Source: Halobacteriales archaeon QS_8_69_26
GTDB lineage: Archaea > Halobacteriota > Halobacteria > Halobacteriales > SW-7-71-33
Reading direction: 5' to 3'
Assembly (NCBI GenBank): GCA_003023195.1
Contig: PXRX01000044.1
Coordinates: 1 to 38,373 of the forward strand
DNA length: 38,373 bases
Part shown: piece after piece, positions 1-8,224 of the stretch
Layout: the number at the start of each line of letters is the position of its first letter
How positions within the stretch are numbered: position 1 is the first letter of the stretch
Position numbers and translations under genes: made by a program
The notes under the pieces: generated by a model
What the model was told of the DNA's origin: nothing
Database searches by the model: none
What the model saw: only the letters and a program-made list of their open reading frames with translations

Positions 1-1
1 C

Positions 2-130
2 GCGGTGGAAGAAACACCTGAGCTGATTGCTTATCCATCGTTGAACGACGCTTGGCTCGCCAGCAGAATTGATGTTACGATCTATCGAGATGAGCGATTT
101 CTTTTTCCAAACGTGAACATCGACATCTGA
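2..130 (+). CDS. 3' end of an unrecognised gene (partial)
   Basis: An open frame enters from the left edge and runs 42 codons to a TGA at 128-130. The encoded tail ends in FLFPNVNIDI and is moderately acidic (PELIAYPSLNDAW near its start). The stop lies two bases from the stop of the convergent gene at 133-834, the tight tail-to-tail packing expected of two real genes. The start and most of the protein are outside the window, so no family can be named. The composition is AT-rich, like the next two genes. Confidence 0.55.
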   Translation, partial: AVEETPELIAYPSLNDAWLASRIDVTIYRDERFLFPNVNIDI

Positions 131-132
131 CA

Positions 133-834
133 TTATTGGGCACCTCCCTGGATTTGAACAGCCTTCACATCAAGCTGCCCGTGGTTTTCGACAACGATCA
201 TCGGTTCAATGTCGTGTGAGCTTCGGTCACTGGGAGAATTGTCTCTTGTAATTGCCTTCACTGACCTTTGTTCCAGTCTTAGTTGCCTTGTTGAATCTGG
301 TGGAACGATCGTTTCGTTATTCTCAGAAATGATTTTTAGTGATTTATCCTCTGAGAGTTGGCGAATCGCAATGTTCGGTATTTGGTGTTCCTCTGATAGC
401 CTAGCTGTCTTCGTCGGATCGTATCGCTCGTTCAATTCAAGTGGAATCACCTTCTGCTCTCTTCCCTCGTTGATCATATCTGATGGGATTTTCCCGAACC
501 CGTTATAATAGTATATCGCGCTATTATTTTCAACAAGTTTCAGGTCCTTTTCGCTGACTACAATGTGTCTGAGCAGCTTCTCATCCTTGTCGATCTCATG
601 AAAAGTCAGCTGATCAGTATGACTGATTGGAGTGAGAGTTTCTGACTGGTATTTGATCCCCATTTCGACGAGCTGTACAGAACCAATTTCGGTCAGGTCT
701 TCTTCTGAAGGACCAGCACGCCCCACATCTGTGATGGTCTGTGAACCAACAGAAAATGCTCCGACCCCGATACCCGCTCGCTTTAGAATTTCTCTTCTGT
801 TCGCCGTCGATCGTTCGTTATTATTGCCTTCCAT
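133..834 (-). CDS. Tat-signal exported hypothetical protein
   Basis: This is a 233-residue protein of unknown function. Residues 13-21 read RREILKRAG, a twin-arginine motif, followed by a short weakly hydrophobic stretch (GIGVGAFSVG), which is the haloarchaeal style of Tat export signal. The rest is polar, with many Asn, Ser, Glu and Ile and no cysteine cluster or membrane segment, so the mature protein should be soluble outside the cell or at its surface. No conserved catalytic motif is visible. It lies downstream of the membrane-protein gene at 947-1324 on the same strand but has its own AT-rich promoter-like stretch at 862-897. Base composition is much more AT-rich than the core of the window, which suggests lateral acquisition. 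Confidence 0.7.
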   Translation of the reverse strand: MEGNNNERSTANRREILKRAGIGVGAFSVGSQTITDVGRAGPSEEDLTEIGSVQLVEMGIKYQSETLTPISHTDQLTFHEIDKDEKLLRHIVVSEKDLKLVENNSAIYYYNGFGKIPSDMINEGREQKVIPLELNERYDPTKTARLSEEHQIPNIAIRQLSEDKSLKIISENNETIVPPDSTRQLRLEQRSVKAITRDNSPSDRSSHDIEPMIVVENHGQLDVKAVQIQGGAQ

Positions 835-861
835 ACCAACGTGCCATAAATTAAGGGTGAA

Positions 862-897
862 GGTTAAAAATGTTTCTATGAAGTATAATTATATATA
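862..897 (-). promoter_or_regulatory. AT-rich promoter candidates for the Tat-signal gene
   Basis: Read on the minus strand, two TATA-like stretches precede the ATG at 834. TTTTTAACC at 862-870 sits 28-36 bases upstream, which suits a leaderless transcript. TATATATAA at 889-897 would give a leader of roughly 30 bases. Which one is used cannot be decided from the sequence. Confidence 0.4.
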
Positions 898-946
898 GAA
901 CTGACTATCTCGATTATTAACTTCATTCACTAATTTCACTCCGAGA

Positions 947-1324
947 TCAGCTACCTTTCTTAACCAGACCGAACAGAATCGCAATACCGATAGAAAGGAC
1001 GACTGGAGGCGACAACGGCCTTATCCCAACGAAAATAACTAGGTAGGCCGAGATAGTAATAGCCACCGAGGCTGGGATAGCAACGCAGGTGGTGATTGTT
1101 CTAAATGGTTGACTCTCATTCCGAACCACTTCGTGAGCCGCAATGCAAGCCCCAACAACCGCGATCACCGGTGCAATTAAAGTAATTATAAACGGTAAGA
1201 AGAATCCATTCGAGCTGATGAGGGGGCTTAACCCGAATGGAGGAAAATATCCAATTATCGGGACAGTACCGGCAGTTACGATACCTAATGCGATTACGAA
1301 CCGGCCAATGTTATCTTTGGCCAT
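947..1324 (-). CDS. Small multi-pass membrane protein, unknown function
   Basis: The 125-residue product is almost entirely hydrophobic. About four transmembrane segments can be seen: residues ~8-30, ~41-65, ~77-100 and ~103-121, with short charged turns (HEVVRNESQPF between the second and third) and a basic C-terminus (KKGS). No transporter signature or enzymatic motif is recognisable. The ATG at 1322-1324 is favoured because AGTATTT at 1351-1357 (minus strand) lies 27-33 bases upstream, giving a leaderless transcript. It belongs to the same AT-rich block as the Tat-signal gene and precedes it on the same strand, but the 112-base gap and a second promoter argue against a tight operon. Confidence 0.65.
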   Translation of the reverse strand: MAKDNIGRFVIALGIVTAGTVPIIGYFPPFGLSPLISSNGFFLPFIITLIAPVIAVVGACIAAHEVVRNESQPFRTITTCVAIPASVAITISAYLVIFVGIRPLSPPVVLSIGIAILFGLVKKGS

Positions 1325-1530
1325 GTTGATAAGGAGTAACCATTAGTGGTAAATACTTTTTGTATGTCTTAAACAGTATATTACATTAAAATGAAAAGTA
1401 GGAGAGTATGCTTTTGTGCTATTCTATAACAAAATCTCCAATTATATGAAGATATATTACTTGGTATATCATTTGGCACCGCAGACGAAGCCTTTACAGA
1501 TCATCGATCTTGGTAATCGAACTTTTTCGA
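1325..1530. other. AT-rich intergenic stretch
   Basis: About 200 bases between the membrane-protein start and the transposase remnant. It holds the minus-strand TATA-like box at 1351-1357 and is otherwise AT-rich without a supportable gene. It may include the eroded 5' part of the transposase, but I could not follow the protein similarity further left than about 1531. Confidence 0.4.
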
Positions 1531-2024
1531 ATTGAGCAACAATCGAATATTTCGTCTGAATGTAGGAAGTTCGACGTCGAGTCCGGTAAGCCACCGTTCC
1601 GGACTGGTCGAACCAAGCCAACCAAATGCCAGTGGTAAATACCCCCGATAAGGTCCCCTGTAACAAGGCTGTGATTCAAACCGACACAGAGCAGTTCTGG
1701 CTGTACTTCTTCATCGATCAAGCCAACGATATTTTTGATACCAAGCTATTGTAAATGACCGCCTCGATGGAAATATTACTGTAGAGACTCGCTCAAGATC
1801 TCGAAGTCTAAACGCCACCTTTCTGATCGGTGACCCACAGCACTCCAGATGGGTCTGCGAAGAACCGGCCACGAATTCAGAGCCGACTGGCACGGATGGC
1901 GGAACGCCGTCGACCTTGGTCTTTCGTAATCTGAATCATCGCAGGTCTTCAGTCTCAAATAATTTCAGTCGCGCTCGGCCGCGACGGAAGAACCGCGTTT
2001 CCCAGCTTCGCTGTCTACAGGAGG
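1531..2024 (+). pseudogene. Decayed haloarchaeal IS transposase (IS6-like DDE type)
   Basis: Joining three or four frames on the + strand gives a ladder of peptides in the order of a haloarchaeal DDE transposase: FDVESGK (to 1590), then ATVPDWSNQANQ, then AVIQTDTEQFWLYFFIDQ ending at a TAA (1752-1754), then LNATFLIGDPQHS (from 1808), RSSVSNNFS (to ~1970) and AFPSFAVYRR (to 2024). From memory, intact relatives read roughly STVHNWVHKADLQP, VAVDETVIQLNDEQYWLYAAVD, FLIDGA, VFREVKRRTSSFSNCFS and SFAVYWN. The catalytic residues are gone: the first Asp has become Asn (PCNKAVIQ), the second Asp region is altered, and the Glu is lost. At least three frameshifts plus a stop make it non-functional. Terminal inverted repeats could not be found. 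The family name rests on recalled motifs, not a search. Confidence 0.65.
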
Positions 2025-2098
2025 CGTGGCTACGTCACCGCCGCCGACTACCAGATCCAGAAGCTAAAAGCCGTCCACGGCCCAAAGCCGAGAGTGCT

Positions 2099-2686
2099 AT
2101 GGTCGTGCTCGAATCCGACGAGGTGCTCCAGCGCGGCGACACCGCGCCGGAGTTCGAACTCGAGGGAACGGACGGCGAGACCTACACGCCCGAGGACTTC
2201 GCCGAGGACCACTCGGTCCTGCTGGTCGTGTTCACGTGCAACCACTGTCCCTACGCCCAGGCGAAGATAGGGACCCTGAACGACATCGCCGACGACTACG
2301 AGGAGGTGGCCGTCGTCGGGGTCAACCCCAACGACGAGGAGGAGTACCCCGAGGACTCCTTCGAGGAGATGGTCGCGGCCGTCGAGGACGGCGAGGTCGA
2401 CTACACCGCCTACCTGCGCGACGACCTCCAGGAGGCCGCGGCGGCCTACGGCGCCCGCTGTACCCCCGATCCCTTCCTGTTCGGCCGGAAGGACGGCGAG
2501 TGGGTCCTGGCCTACCACGGACGCCTGACCGACGCCACCAACCCCGACGAGGAACCCACCGAGCACTACGGCCGGGAGGCCATCGACACCATCCTCTCGG
2601 GCGGCACCGTCGACATGGAGTACCGGCCCGCACGCGGGTGCTCGATCAAGTGGCGCGAGGGCAACGAACCCGACTACGTCGAGTGA
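2099..2686 (+). CDS. Thioredoxin-like redox protein (AhpC/TSA-type fold)
   Basis: A 195-residue cytosolic thioredoxin-fold protein. The opening residues (APEFELEGTDG) are the usual start of a redoxin domain, and the redox site is C47-N-H-C50-P-Y, a CxxC pair followed by the cis-proline-type PYAQ region. The later parts NPNDEEEYPEDSF and GCSIKWR near the C-terminus are typical of the 'thioredoxin family protein' group that resembles peroxiredoxins but carries a CxxC. It probably reduces disulfides or peroxides; the substrate is unknown. The ATG at 2099 is chosen over a longer frame because the upstream residues are Arg-rich and belong to the transposase remnant. CTAAAAG near 2064-2070 lies about 30 bases upstream as a TATA-like box. 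Confidence 0.85.
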   Translation: MVVLESDEVLQRGDTAPEFELEGTDGETYTPEDFAEDHSVLLVVFTCNHCPYAQAKIGTLNDIADDYEEVAVVGVNPNDEEEYPEDSFEEMVAAVEDGEVDYTAYLRDDLQEAAAAYGARCTPDPFLFGRKDGEWVLAYHGRLTDATNPDEEPTEHYGREAIDTILSGGTVDMEYRPARGCSIKWREGNEPDYVE

Positions 2687-2701
2687 AGCGGCCGGAGCCA
2701 C

Positions 2702-2830
2702 CGGCGATCCCGCCTGAAGTGGCCCCGGACGTGGTGCGACCCCTCCGTGAACTGACTCCCGAGAGGGTTCGATCCCCCGGGAGTGGCCGCGGAGGAGGGT
2801 GCGATCCCCCGCTCGTTCGGTCGGATCCAC
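2702..2830. repeat. Degenerate tandem array, 4 units of ~32-33 bases
   Basis: A core close to GCGATCCC recurs near 2704, 2736, 2769 and 2801, with spacings of 32, 33 and 32. The last two units are the most alike: GAGGGTTCGATCCCCCG and GAGGGTGCGATCCCCCG differ at one base. The array begins about 16 bases after the thioredoxin-like gene's stop and ends at the promoter of the molybdenum hydroxylase operon. An inverted pair ACTCCCG / CGGGAGT (about 2754-2784) lies inside it. Confidence 0.5.
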
Positions 2831-2835
2831 ACCAA

Positions 2836-2844
2836 TATTTAAAT
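2836..2844 (+). promoter_or_regulatory. TATA box of the molybdenum hydroxylase operon
   Basis: ATTTAAAT in the run CCAATATTTAAATCG lies about 33-40 bases before the ATG at 2877. It stands out in an otherwise GC-rich region and should give a very short leader. It is the only clear promoter for the three overlapping genes that follow. Confidence 0.6.
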
Positions 2845-2876
2845 CGAACCCGGCGCTACCTGAAAGGGTCCGAGAT

Positions 2877-3407
2877 ATGAGTGTCGACGACACACCCCAG
2901 ACCGAGCCGCCGACCGAGGAGATATCGTTGACGGTCAACGGGGAGACGGTGTCCGCCGAGGTGGAGCCCCGGCTCAAGTTATCGGACTTCCTCCGCCGGG
3001 AGCAGGGGCTTCGGGGCGTTCGGGTGGGCTGCGAGCACGGTGTCTGCGGTGCCTGTACTGTACTCGTCGACGGGAAGGGCGTCAAGTCCTGTCTGATGCT
3101 CGCGGTCCAGGCCGACGGGAGCGAGATAACGACCGTCGAGGGCCTGACCGGGGACGGCGGGGCCCTCCATCCGATCCAGGAGGCGTTCCACGAGACCCAC
3201 GCGCTCCAGTGTGGGTTCTGTACGAGCGGGTTCGTCGTGGCGACCAAGGAACTCTTAGAGGAGAACCCGGACCCGGACCGGGACGCTATCGAACACGGCC
3301 TCGCGGACAACGTCTGCCGCTGTACGGGCTACCAGAACATCTACGAGGCCGTCGAGCGGGCGGCCGACTACGCCGACGAGGGATCCCACGGCGGAGGTGA
3401 CGGGTGA
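2877..3407 (+). CDS. Molybdenum hydroxylase small subunit (2Fe-2S ferredoxin)
   Basis: The 176-residue iron-sulfur subunit of a xanthine-dehydrogenase/CO-dehydrogenase-type enzyme. It carries two [2Fe-2S] clusters that pass electrons from the molybdenum site to FAD. The plant-ferredoxin-type cluster is C52, C57, C60 and C72 (GCEHGVCGACTV ... SC). The second, alpha-helical cluster is C112, C115, C147 and C149 (QCGFCTSGF ... NVCRCTGY). Length is normal for the family (150-180). The ATG at 2877 is used because it follows the TATA box; the frame extends further left but only through the repeat array. The stop TGA at 3405-3407 overlaps the next gene's ATG by one base, so the subunits are translationally coupled. 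Confidence 0.93.
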   Translation: MSVDDTPQTEPPTEEISLTVNGETVSAEVEPRLKLSDFLRREQGLRGVRVGCEHGVCGACTVLVDGKGVKSCLMLAVQADGSEITTVEGLTGDGGALHPIQEAFHETHALQCGFCTSGFVVATKELLEENPDPDRDAIEHGLADNVCRCTGYQNIYEAVERAADYADEGSHGGGDG

Positions 3408-5977
3408 TGTCCGGGTCCGAGGCCGCCCCGGACGCCGAACCGGAGGCCGCGCCGGAGTCGGAGTCGTTCACCGGCCAGTCCGTCCGGCGGTTCGAGGACC
3501 GGCGGATCCTCACCGGGGAGGCCGAGTACATCCACGACAAGGCGCCCGAGGGGACGCTGGAGCTGGCGCTGGTCCGGAGCGTCCACGCCCACGCCGAAAT
3601 CGAGTCCATCGACACGGCAAAGGCGGAGGACCACCCGGACTGCGAACTGGTCCTGACCGCGGAGGACCTGAAGGAGCACTACAACCCCCAGCCGTGCGGC
3701 CTGAACGGGTTCGAGGAGTGGTCGCTGGCCGACGGCAAGGTCCGGTTCGCCGGTGAACCGATCGCGGCCGTCGTCGCGAGGGACCGCTACGCCGCCGAGG
3801 ACGTCGCGGAACTCGTGAACGTCCGGTACGACAAACTCCCGCCGGTGGCAGGCGCGAGCGAGGCCCGGAAGGACGAGGTGCTGGTCCACGAGGACGAGGG
3901 CACGAACGTCCCCGACAGCGAGCACCTCACCTTCGGCGACCCCGGGATTGCCTTCGAGGAGGCCGACCACGTCGTCGAGGGCGAGTACTCCTGGGGCCGC
4001 GTGTCGGGGGTGCCACTGGAGACGGCCGGGGCCGTCGCCGAGTACGACCCCGAGGGCGATACCTTCCACATCGACTGCAACATCCAGTTGCACACCCTCG
4101 TCGACGACACCGTCTTCGAGACGCTGGGGTACGACCCCGACGACGTCTACATCAACGTGCCGCCGGACGTCGGCGGGAGCTTCGGGACCAAGATAGCGAT
4201 CCACCGGTACGTCAACCTGGTCGCGATGGCGTCCCACCAGCTCGGTGGCACACCGGTCAAGTTCGTCGAGGACCGCGTCGAGAACCTCCAGGGTGGCGAC
4301 GTCCACTGCTCCGAGCGCGACTACCGGGTGCGCCTGGCCGTCGACGACGACGGCACCATGCGGGGCCTGGACGTGTTCTTCACCGACGACTTCGGGGCCT
4401 GGCCGCACTACCCGATCAACCAGGTGCTCAAGCCGCTGTCGGTGCTGACCAACTCCTACCACATCGACCACGCCGAGTACGAGTACGAACTCGTCCTGAC
4501 GAACAAGACCGCACAGACGGCCTACCGCGGGTTCGGCGTCGACCCCCACCACTACGCCCTGGAGATGGTCGTCGACGAGGCCGCCCGGGAACTCGGGATG
4601 GACCCCACCGAGTTCCGCCGGCAGAACCTGATCGACCCCGACCAGATGCCGTACGTCCTCCCCTCGAAGAACGTCTACGACTCGGGGGACTACCCCGAGG
4701 CACTCCGGCGGATCGAGGCGATGATCGAGGACGAGCGAGACGGCGGCCTCCTCGACCCGGAGGTCGTCGCGGAGAAGCGCAAAGAGGGCAAGTACCGGGG
4801 TACACAGCCCAGCGTCGTCATCGAACCCGGCGTCTCCGGATCGGACTGGACCGACCGCCAGCGTAGCGACCGGGACGCCCTTGCCGACCGGACCCCCGAC
4901 GACGCCGACGAACTCCCCGAGCACCTCCGGGCGGAGGTGGCCGAGGACGGGACAGTCAGGGCGTACCTGGCGACCGACTCCTCGGGGCAGGGCCACCAGA
5001 CGCTGGTCGCCCAATTGCTGGCCGACGAACTCGGGATCCTCCCCAGCGACGTGGCGGTAGACTACCTCGACAGCGTCGACGCGCCCACCGAGTACGGCAG
5101 CGCCGCCTCCCGGATGGCCGTGATGCTCTCCGGCGCGGCCGAGGGCGTGGGCGAGGAACTGCGCGAGAACCTGGTCGAACTGGCGGCCGACTACTGGGGG
5201 GTCGACCCCGGGGACGTGAGCTACCGGGACGGCGGCGTGGACCGGGTGGACGGCGACGACCGCCTGGAACTCTCCGACCTGGCCGACGTCGACGCCGTGC
5301 GCCTGGGCGAGAGCGGCACCTACGCCGAGTTCGACTACCCGCACCCCGCGAGGGACGTCCCCGAGTTCGACGAGGCCTTCGCCCGGAAGTACCCCGTCTA
5401 CCCGACCGCCGCCTACGGCGCGAACGCGCCCATCGTCGAGGTCGACGTGAACACCGGGGAGGTCGACATCCTCGAGTTCTACACGGTCAGGGACTGCGGG
5501 ACGATGCTCAACCCGATGATCGTCGAGGGCCAGGCCCACGGCGGCATCGCACAGGGGATCGGGGCCGCGCTCATGGAGGAGTTCGCCTACGACGACAACG
5601 CCCAGCCGACGGCGACGACGCTGTTCGAGTACCTCCTCCCGTCCATCAAGAACGTGCCCGACATCGAGATGGACCACACCGTGACGCCCTCGCCGTTCAC
5701 CGAGACCGGTGCCAAGGGCGTCGGCGAGGGCGGGATGATCGACGCCCCGGCGTCGGTCGCGACGGCCATCAACGCCGCACTGGATCCGCTGGGCGTGACC
5801 GCCGACAGGTTGCCCTTCACGCCCGACCGCGCCCGGCGACGCCTGCGGGAGGCCGGGGTGGGCCCCGGCACCGACGGGGAGGGCGGCGACGCCGTCACCG
5901 ACGGCGGTGGATCCGGTCGCGGTAGCCACGACGGAAGGTTCGACCACGCCGACTCCGCGGGAGGTGACCGCCGGTGA
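3407..5977 (+). CDS. Molybdenum hydroxylase large subunit (molybdopterin-binding)
   Basis: An 856-residue catalytic subunit that binds molybdopterin cytosine dinucleotide and hydroxylates its substrate with water-derived oxygen. Family signatures in order: SVRRFEDRRILTGEAEYIHD near the start, DVGGSFGTK around residues 253-260, TAYRGFG around 370 (the active-site loop) and GAKGVGEGG around 770, which holds the catalytic base Glu. The loop is of the xanthine-dehydrogenase-like AYRGFG kind, not the AYRCSFR of form I CO dehydrogenase, so it is not a classical CO oxidiser. The substrate may be a purine, another N-heterocycle or an aldehyde. A strong Shine-Dalgarno GGAGGTGA (3393-3400) precedes the ATG; a GTG one codon earlier (3404) is an alternative. 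The C-terminal ~30 residues are a Gly/Asp-rich tail beyond the family core. Confidence 0.92.
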   Translation: MSGSEAAPDAEPEAAPESESFTGQSVRRFEDRRILTGEAEYIHDKAPEGTLELALVRSVHAHAEIESIDTAKAEDHPDCELVLTAEDLKEHYNPQPCGLNGFEEWSLADGKVRFAGEPIAAVVARDRYAAEDVAELVNVRYDKLPPVAGASEARKDEVLVHEDEGTNVPDSEHLTFGDPGIAFEEADHVVEGEYSWGRVSGVPLETAGAVAEYDPEGDTFHIDCNIQLHTLVDDTVFETLGYDPDDVYINVPPDVGGSFGTKIAIHRYVNLVAMASHQLGGTPVKFVEDRVENLQGGDVHCSERDYRVRLAVDDDGTMRGLDVFFTDDFGAWPHYPINQVLKPLSVLTNSYHIDHAEYEYELVLTNKTAQTAYRGFGVDPHHYALEMVVDEAARELGMDPTEFRRQNLIDPDQMPYVLPSKNVYDSGDYPEALRRIEAMIEDERDGGLLDPEVVAEKRKEGKYRGTQPSVVIEPGVSGSDWTDRQRSDRDALADRTPDDADELPEHLRAEVAEDGTVRAYLATDSSGQGHQTLVAQLLADELGILPSDVAVDYLDSVDAPTEYGSAASRMAVMLSGAAEGVGEELRENLVELAADYWGVDPGDVSYRDGGVDRVDGDDRLELSDLADVDAVRLGESGTYAEFDYPHPARDVPEFDEAFARKYPVYPTAAYGANAPIVEVDVNTGEVDILEFYTVRDCGTMLNPMIVEGQAHGGIAQGIGAALMEEFAYDDNAQPTATTLFEYLLPSIKNVPDIEMDHTVTPSPFTETGAKGVGEGGMIDAPASVATAINAALDPLGVTADRLPFTPDRARRRLREAGVGPGTDGEGGDAVTDGGGSGRGSHDGRFDHADSAGGDRR

Positions 5978-6864
5978 AGCCCGCACAGTTCGAGTACCAC
6001 CGGCCGGACACCGTCCAGGAGGCCGTCGAACTGCTCGACGAGATGGAACACCGCGCCGAACTGATGGCCGGCAACCAGTCCCTGGGGATCATGCTCTCGA
6101 CCCGGCTGGCGACCCCCGAGAACGTCATCGACATCAATCGCCTGGACGCCCTGTCGGGGATCGAGGTCGCCGACGACCGCGTCCGGGTCGGCGCGATGAC
6201 GCGCCACCGGGAGATAGAGCGCTCGGACGCCCTCGGCCGGGCGGTCCCGATGCTCCCCGAGGCCGCCGAGCAGATAGCCGGGCCGGCGGTCCGCAACCGC
6301 GGCACCTTCGGCGGGTCCATCGGCGAGGCCGACCCGGCCGGCAACTACCCCTGCGCGATGGCCGCCCTGGACGGGACGATCCACCTCCGGTCGGTCGACG
6401 GGGAACGCGAGGTCCCCGCCGACGAGTTCTTCATCGCACACATGTTCACCGAACTGGAGGAGAACGAACTGATCGTCGGAGGGTCGGTCGACTGCTCGCC
6501 CTGGCCGTCCGAGCGGTCGGGGATGGCGTTCGACGAACTCAAGCGGGCCGCCCAGACCTGGCCGACCGTCTCGGCGGCCGCCGCGGTCAGGGTCGACGAC
6601 CCCGGCGCCGGGGATCCGACCGTCGAGGAGGCCCGCCTGGCCCTCGCCAACGCCGCCGACGTGCCCCTCGGGGTTCCCGACGCGGAGGACGCCGTCGAGG
6701 GCGAACCGCTCTCGGAGGGATCCCTCGAGGCCGTCGCGGAGGCGACGATGGCCGCCGCCGACCCCGAGGACGAGATGCACGCCGACGCCGAGTTCAAGAC
6801 CGAGGCCGCCGCCGAGTACGCCCGGCGGGCGATCCGGACCGCATACGAACGGGCGTCCGGGTAG
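5974..6864 (+). CDS. Molybdenum hydroxylase medium subunit (FAD-binding)
   Basis: The 296-residue flavin subunit that takes electrons from the iron-sulfur subunit and hands them to an acceptor. It starts KPAQFEYHRPDTVQEAVELL, typical of CoxM/XdhB. AGNQSLGIMLSTRLA (residues ~30-44) and RNRGTFGGSIGEADPAGNYP (~108-127) are the two FAD pyrophosphate-binding loops; the C-terminal CO_deh_flav_C-type domain follows. The GTG start at 5974 overlaps the large-subunit stop in the quartet GTGA, and GGGAGGTGA (5959-5967) is a well-placed ribosome-binding site. The gene order small-large-medium differs from the common M-S-L order of CO dehydrogenase operons. No maturation genes (CoxF/XdhC type) follow within the window. 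Confidence 0.92.
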   Translation: MKPAQFEYHRPDTVQEAVELLDEMEHRAELMAGNQSLGIMLSTRLATPENVIDINRLDALSGIEVADDRVRVGAMTRHREIERSDALGRAVPMLPEAAEQIAGPAVRNRGTFGGSIGEADPAGNYPCAMAALDGTIHLRSVDGEREVPADEFFIAHMFTELEENELIVGGSVDCSPWPSERSGMAFDELKRAAQTWPTVSAAAAVRVDDPGAGDPTVEEARLALANAADVPLGVPDAEDAVEGEPLSEGSLEAVAEATMAAADPEDEMHADAEFKTEAAAEYARRAIRTAYERASG

Positions 6865-6884
6865 CCCTCCGGCACTGGCGAACC

Positions 6885-6915
6885 ACGACCGGGTCGCTCC
6901 CGCTCACCCGGTCGT
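6885..6915. terminator. Perfect 10-bp stem-loop between convergent genes
   Basis: ACGACCGGGT (6885-6894) and ACCCGGTCGT (6906-6915) are exact inverted copies around an 11-base loop. The structure lies 20 bases after the FAD-subunit stop and covers the last codons of the convergent kinase gene, so it could act for both transcripts. There is no strong T-run, so it could be an RNA stability element and not a terminator. Confidence 0.45.
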
Positions 6916-8109
6916 TCTGTCGCCGGCCGCGGCCCGGCCGGTCGTCCCCCGAACCCGACCGTCGGCGGGTTCGAGTCGCATCCGGACGAGGGTCCCCTCG
7001 CTGTCCTCGGTCTCGAAGCGGAGGTGTCCGCCCGCGGCCTCGACGGTCCACTGGACGAGCCACAACCCCAACCCACTGCCGTGGTCGAGGGCGGTCTCGA
7101 AGCCATTGTCGAGCATCATTACCTCGGCCTCGGGGATCCCCGGGCCTTCGTCGGCCACCCGGAGTTCGACCCAGTCGGAACCTGCCTCGCGCACCCGCCC
7201 CGACTCGACCGTGACCGTCGGCGAGGGGCCGTCGTCGTGTTCGACCGCGTTCTGGAGGACGTTCTCGACGGCGACCCCGAACAACGTGTGGCCCCGAACC
7301 GGGAGGCTCTCCGGGAGGTCGACCCGCAGGTCGGCGGCCGGGTACTCCCGCCGGACCGACTCGACGGCCTTCCCGGTGACGACGGCCAGGTCGACCGTCT
7401 CGGCCCCACCCCCGCTCCCCTGGAGGAACCGTTCGATCCGGCGTACGTCGTCGCCCAACTCGGCCAACTCGACCGCCTGTCGTCGGATGGTGGCGGTGTG
7501 TTCGTCCGCGTCGGCGCCGTCCCTGGCGAGTATCTCCGCAGACCCCTCGATCAACTGTGCCTTGTGCCGGACGTCGTGGCGGAGGACGCGGTTGAGGACG
7601 CTGAGCTGTTCGTTCAACCGGCGCGCCCGGTTTCTGGCGCCCCGTCGCTGGGCGTCGTAGAGCCCGACGACGAACCCCACGACCGAGCCGACGGTGGCGC
7701 TGTTGATGATCACGAACCCGGTGTCGGCGACCCGCACCCCGTGGAAGTACTGATACAGGACCAGTAGTACCGACAGGACGGCCAATACGACCCCGCCGCC
7801 GACGGTCGCTGCCCCCACGACGGGGAGGTACTCGTCCTCGATACCGCTGTAGTGGAGCCACACCCCTCCGGCCACCACGGCGAGGCTCAGGACTATCGGG
7901 AGGGCGATACCCGCGACGAAACTGGCCAGGTTCTCGTCATCGTTGACCGCGTGGGCCCCGTGAACCACGAGGAACCCGAGTCCGACGGCCACCGTGAGCG
8001 CCGGTCCGGCGACTCGGGGCGCGGAAACCGAGGGAAAGGCCTCGGTCCCGACCGCGTGGAGGCCCAGGGCCCGACCCCAGTCGTTCGAAGTCGATCCGTC
8101 CGAAGACAT
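6904..8109 (-). CDS. Membrane-bound sensor histidine kinase (intact catalytic motifs)
   Basis: A 401-residue kinase. Four transmembrane segments occupy residues ~35-55, ~62-85, ~94-121 and ~130-151 and probably form the sensor, with no recognisable ligand domain. The kinase part follows directly: the phospho-acceptor H178 in RVLRHDVRHK, the N box ENVLQNAVEH (N283, N287), the G1 box ADEGPGIP (319-326) and the G2 box HGSGLGLWLVQW (343-354). All residues needed for autophosphorylation are present. The ATG at 8109 (MSSDGST) is preferred; a longer frame adds 14 Arg-rich residues with no clear signal. No response regulator is adjacent, which is usual for orphan haloarchaeal kinases. It is convergent with the molybdenum hydroxylase operon and divergent from the cyclase-family gene. 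Confidence 0.88.
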   Translation of the reverse strand: MSSDGSTSNDWGRALGLHAVGTEAFPSVSAPRVAGPALTVAVGLGFLVVHGAHAVNDDENLASFVAGIALPIVLSLAVVAGGVWLHYSGIEDEYLPVVGAATVGGGVVLAVLSVLLVLYQYFHGVRVADTGFVIINSATVGSVVGFVVGLYDAQRRGARNRARRLNEQLSVLNRVLRHDVRHKAQLIEGSAEILARDGADADEHTATIRRQAVELAELGDDVRRIERFLQGSGGGAETVDLAVVTGKAVESVRREYPAADLRVDLPESLPVRGHTLFGVAVENVLQNAVEHDDGPSPTVTVESGRVREAGSDWVELRVADEGPGIPEAEVMMLDNGFETALDHGSGLGLWLVQWTVEAAGGHLRFETEDSEGTLVRMRLEPADGRVRGTTGRAAAGDRTTG

Positions 8110-8191
8110 CGTATTACGATAGGTCCTTGGACGTAAATCCGTTATGCCCATCTAGTTACCCTCGTCGCGGGCGTCCCCGCCGTCCGCGAAC

Positions 8192-8199
8192 TTATTTAT
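8192..8199 (+). promoter_or_regulatory. TATA box of the cyclase-family gene
   Basis: TTATTTAT lies 26-33 bases before the ATG at 8225, the classic haloarchaeal leaderless arrangement. A purine run GGGGGGA just before the ATG could be a ribosome-binding site if a short leader is made. Confidence 0.65.
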
Positions 8200-8224
8200 G
8201 CCCGGCGAGCGCAGGGGGGAGTCC

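Noticed and set aside
2025..2098. Possible coding remnant reading GYVTAADYQIQKLKAVHG before the thioredoxin-like gene
   Set aside because: It continues the frame of the last transposase peptide but matches nothing I recognise and is cut by the next gene's promoter; too short to call.
2755..2790. tRNA-like T-arm (GGGTTCGATCCCC followed by CGGGAGT)
   Set aside because: No D-arm, anticodon arm or matching 5' acceptor at tRNA spacing; the same core recurs every ~32 bases as part of a tandem array.
3368..5986. 872-residue open frame on the minus strand
   Set aside because: It is antisense to the molybdenum hydroxylase large subunit, which has clear motifs. Long antisense frames are expected in GC-rich haloarchaeal genes because of their codon bias.
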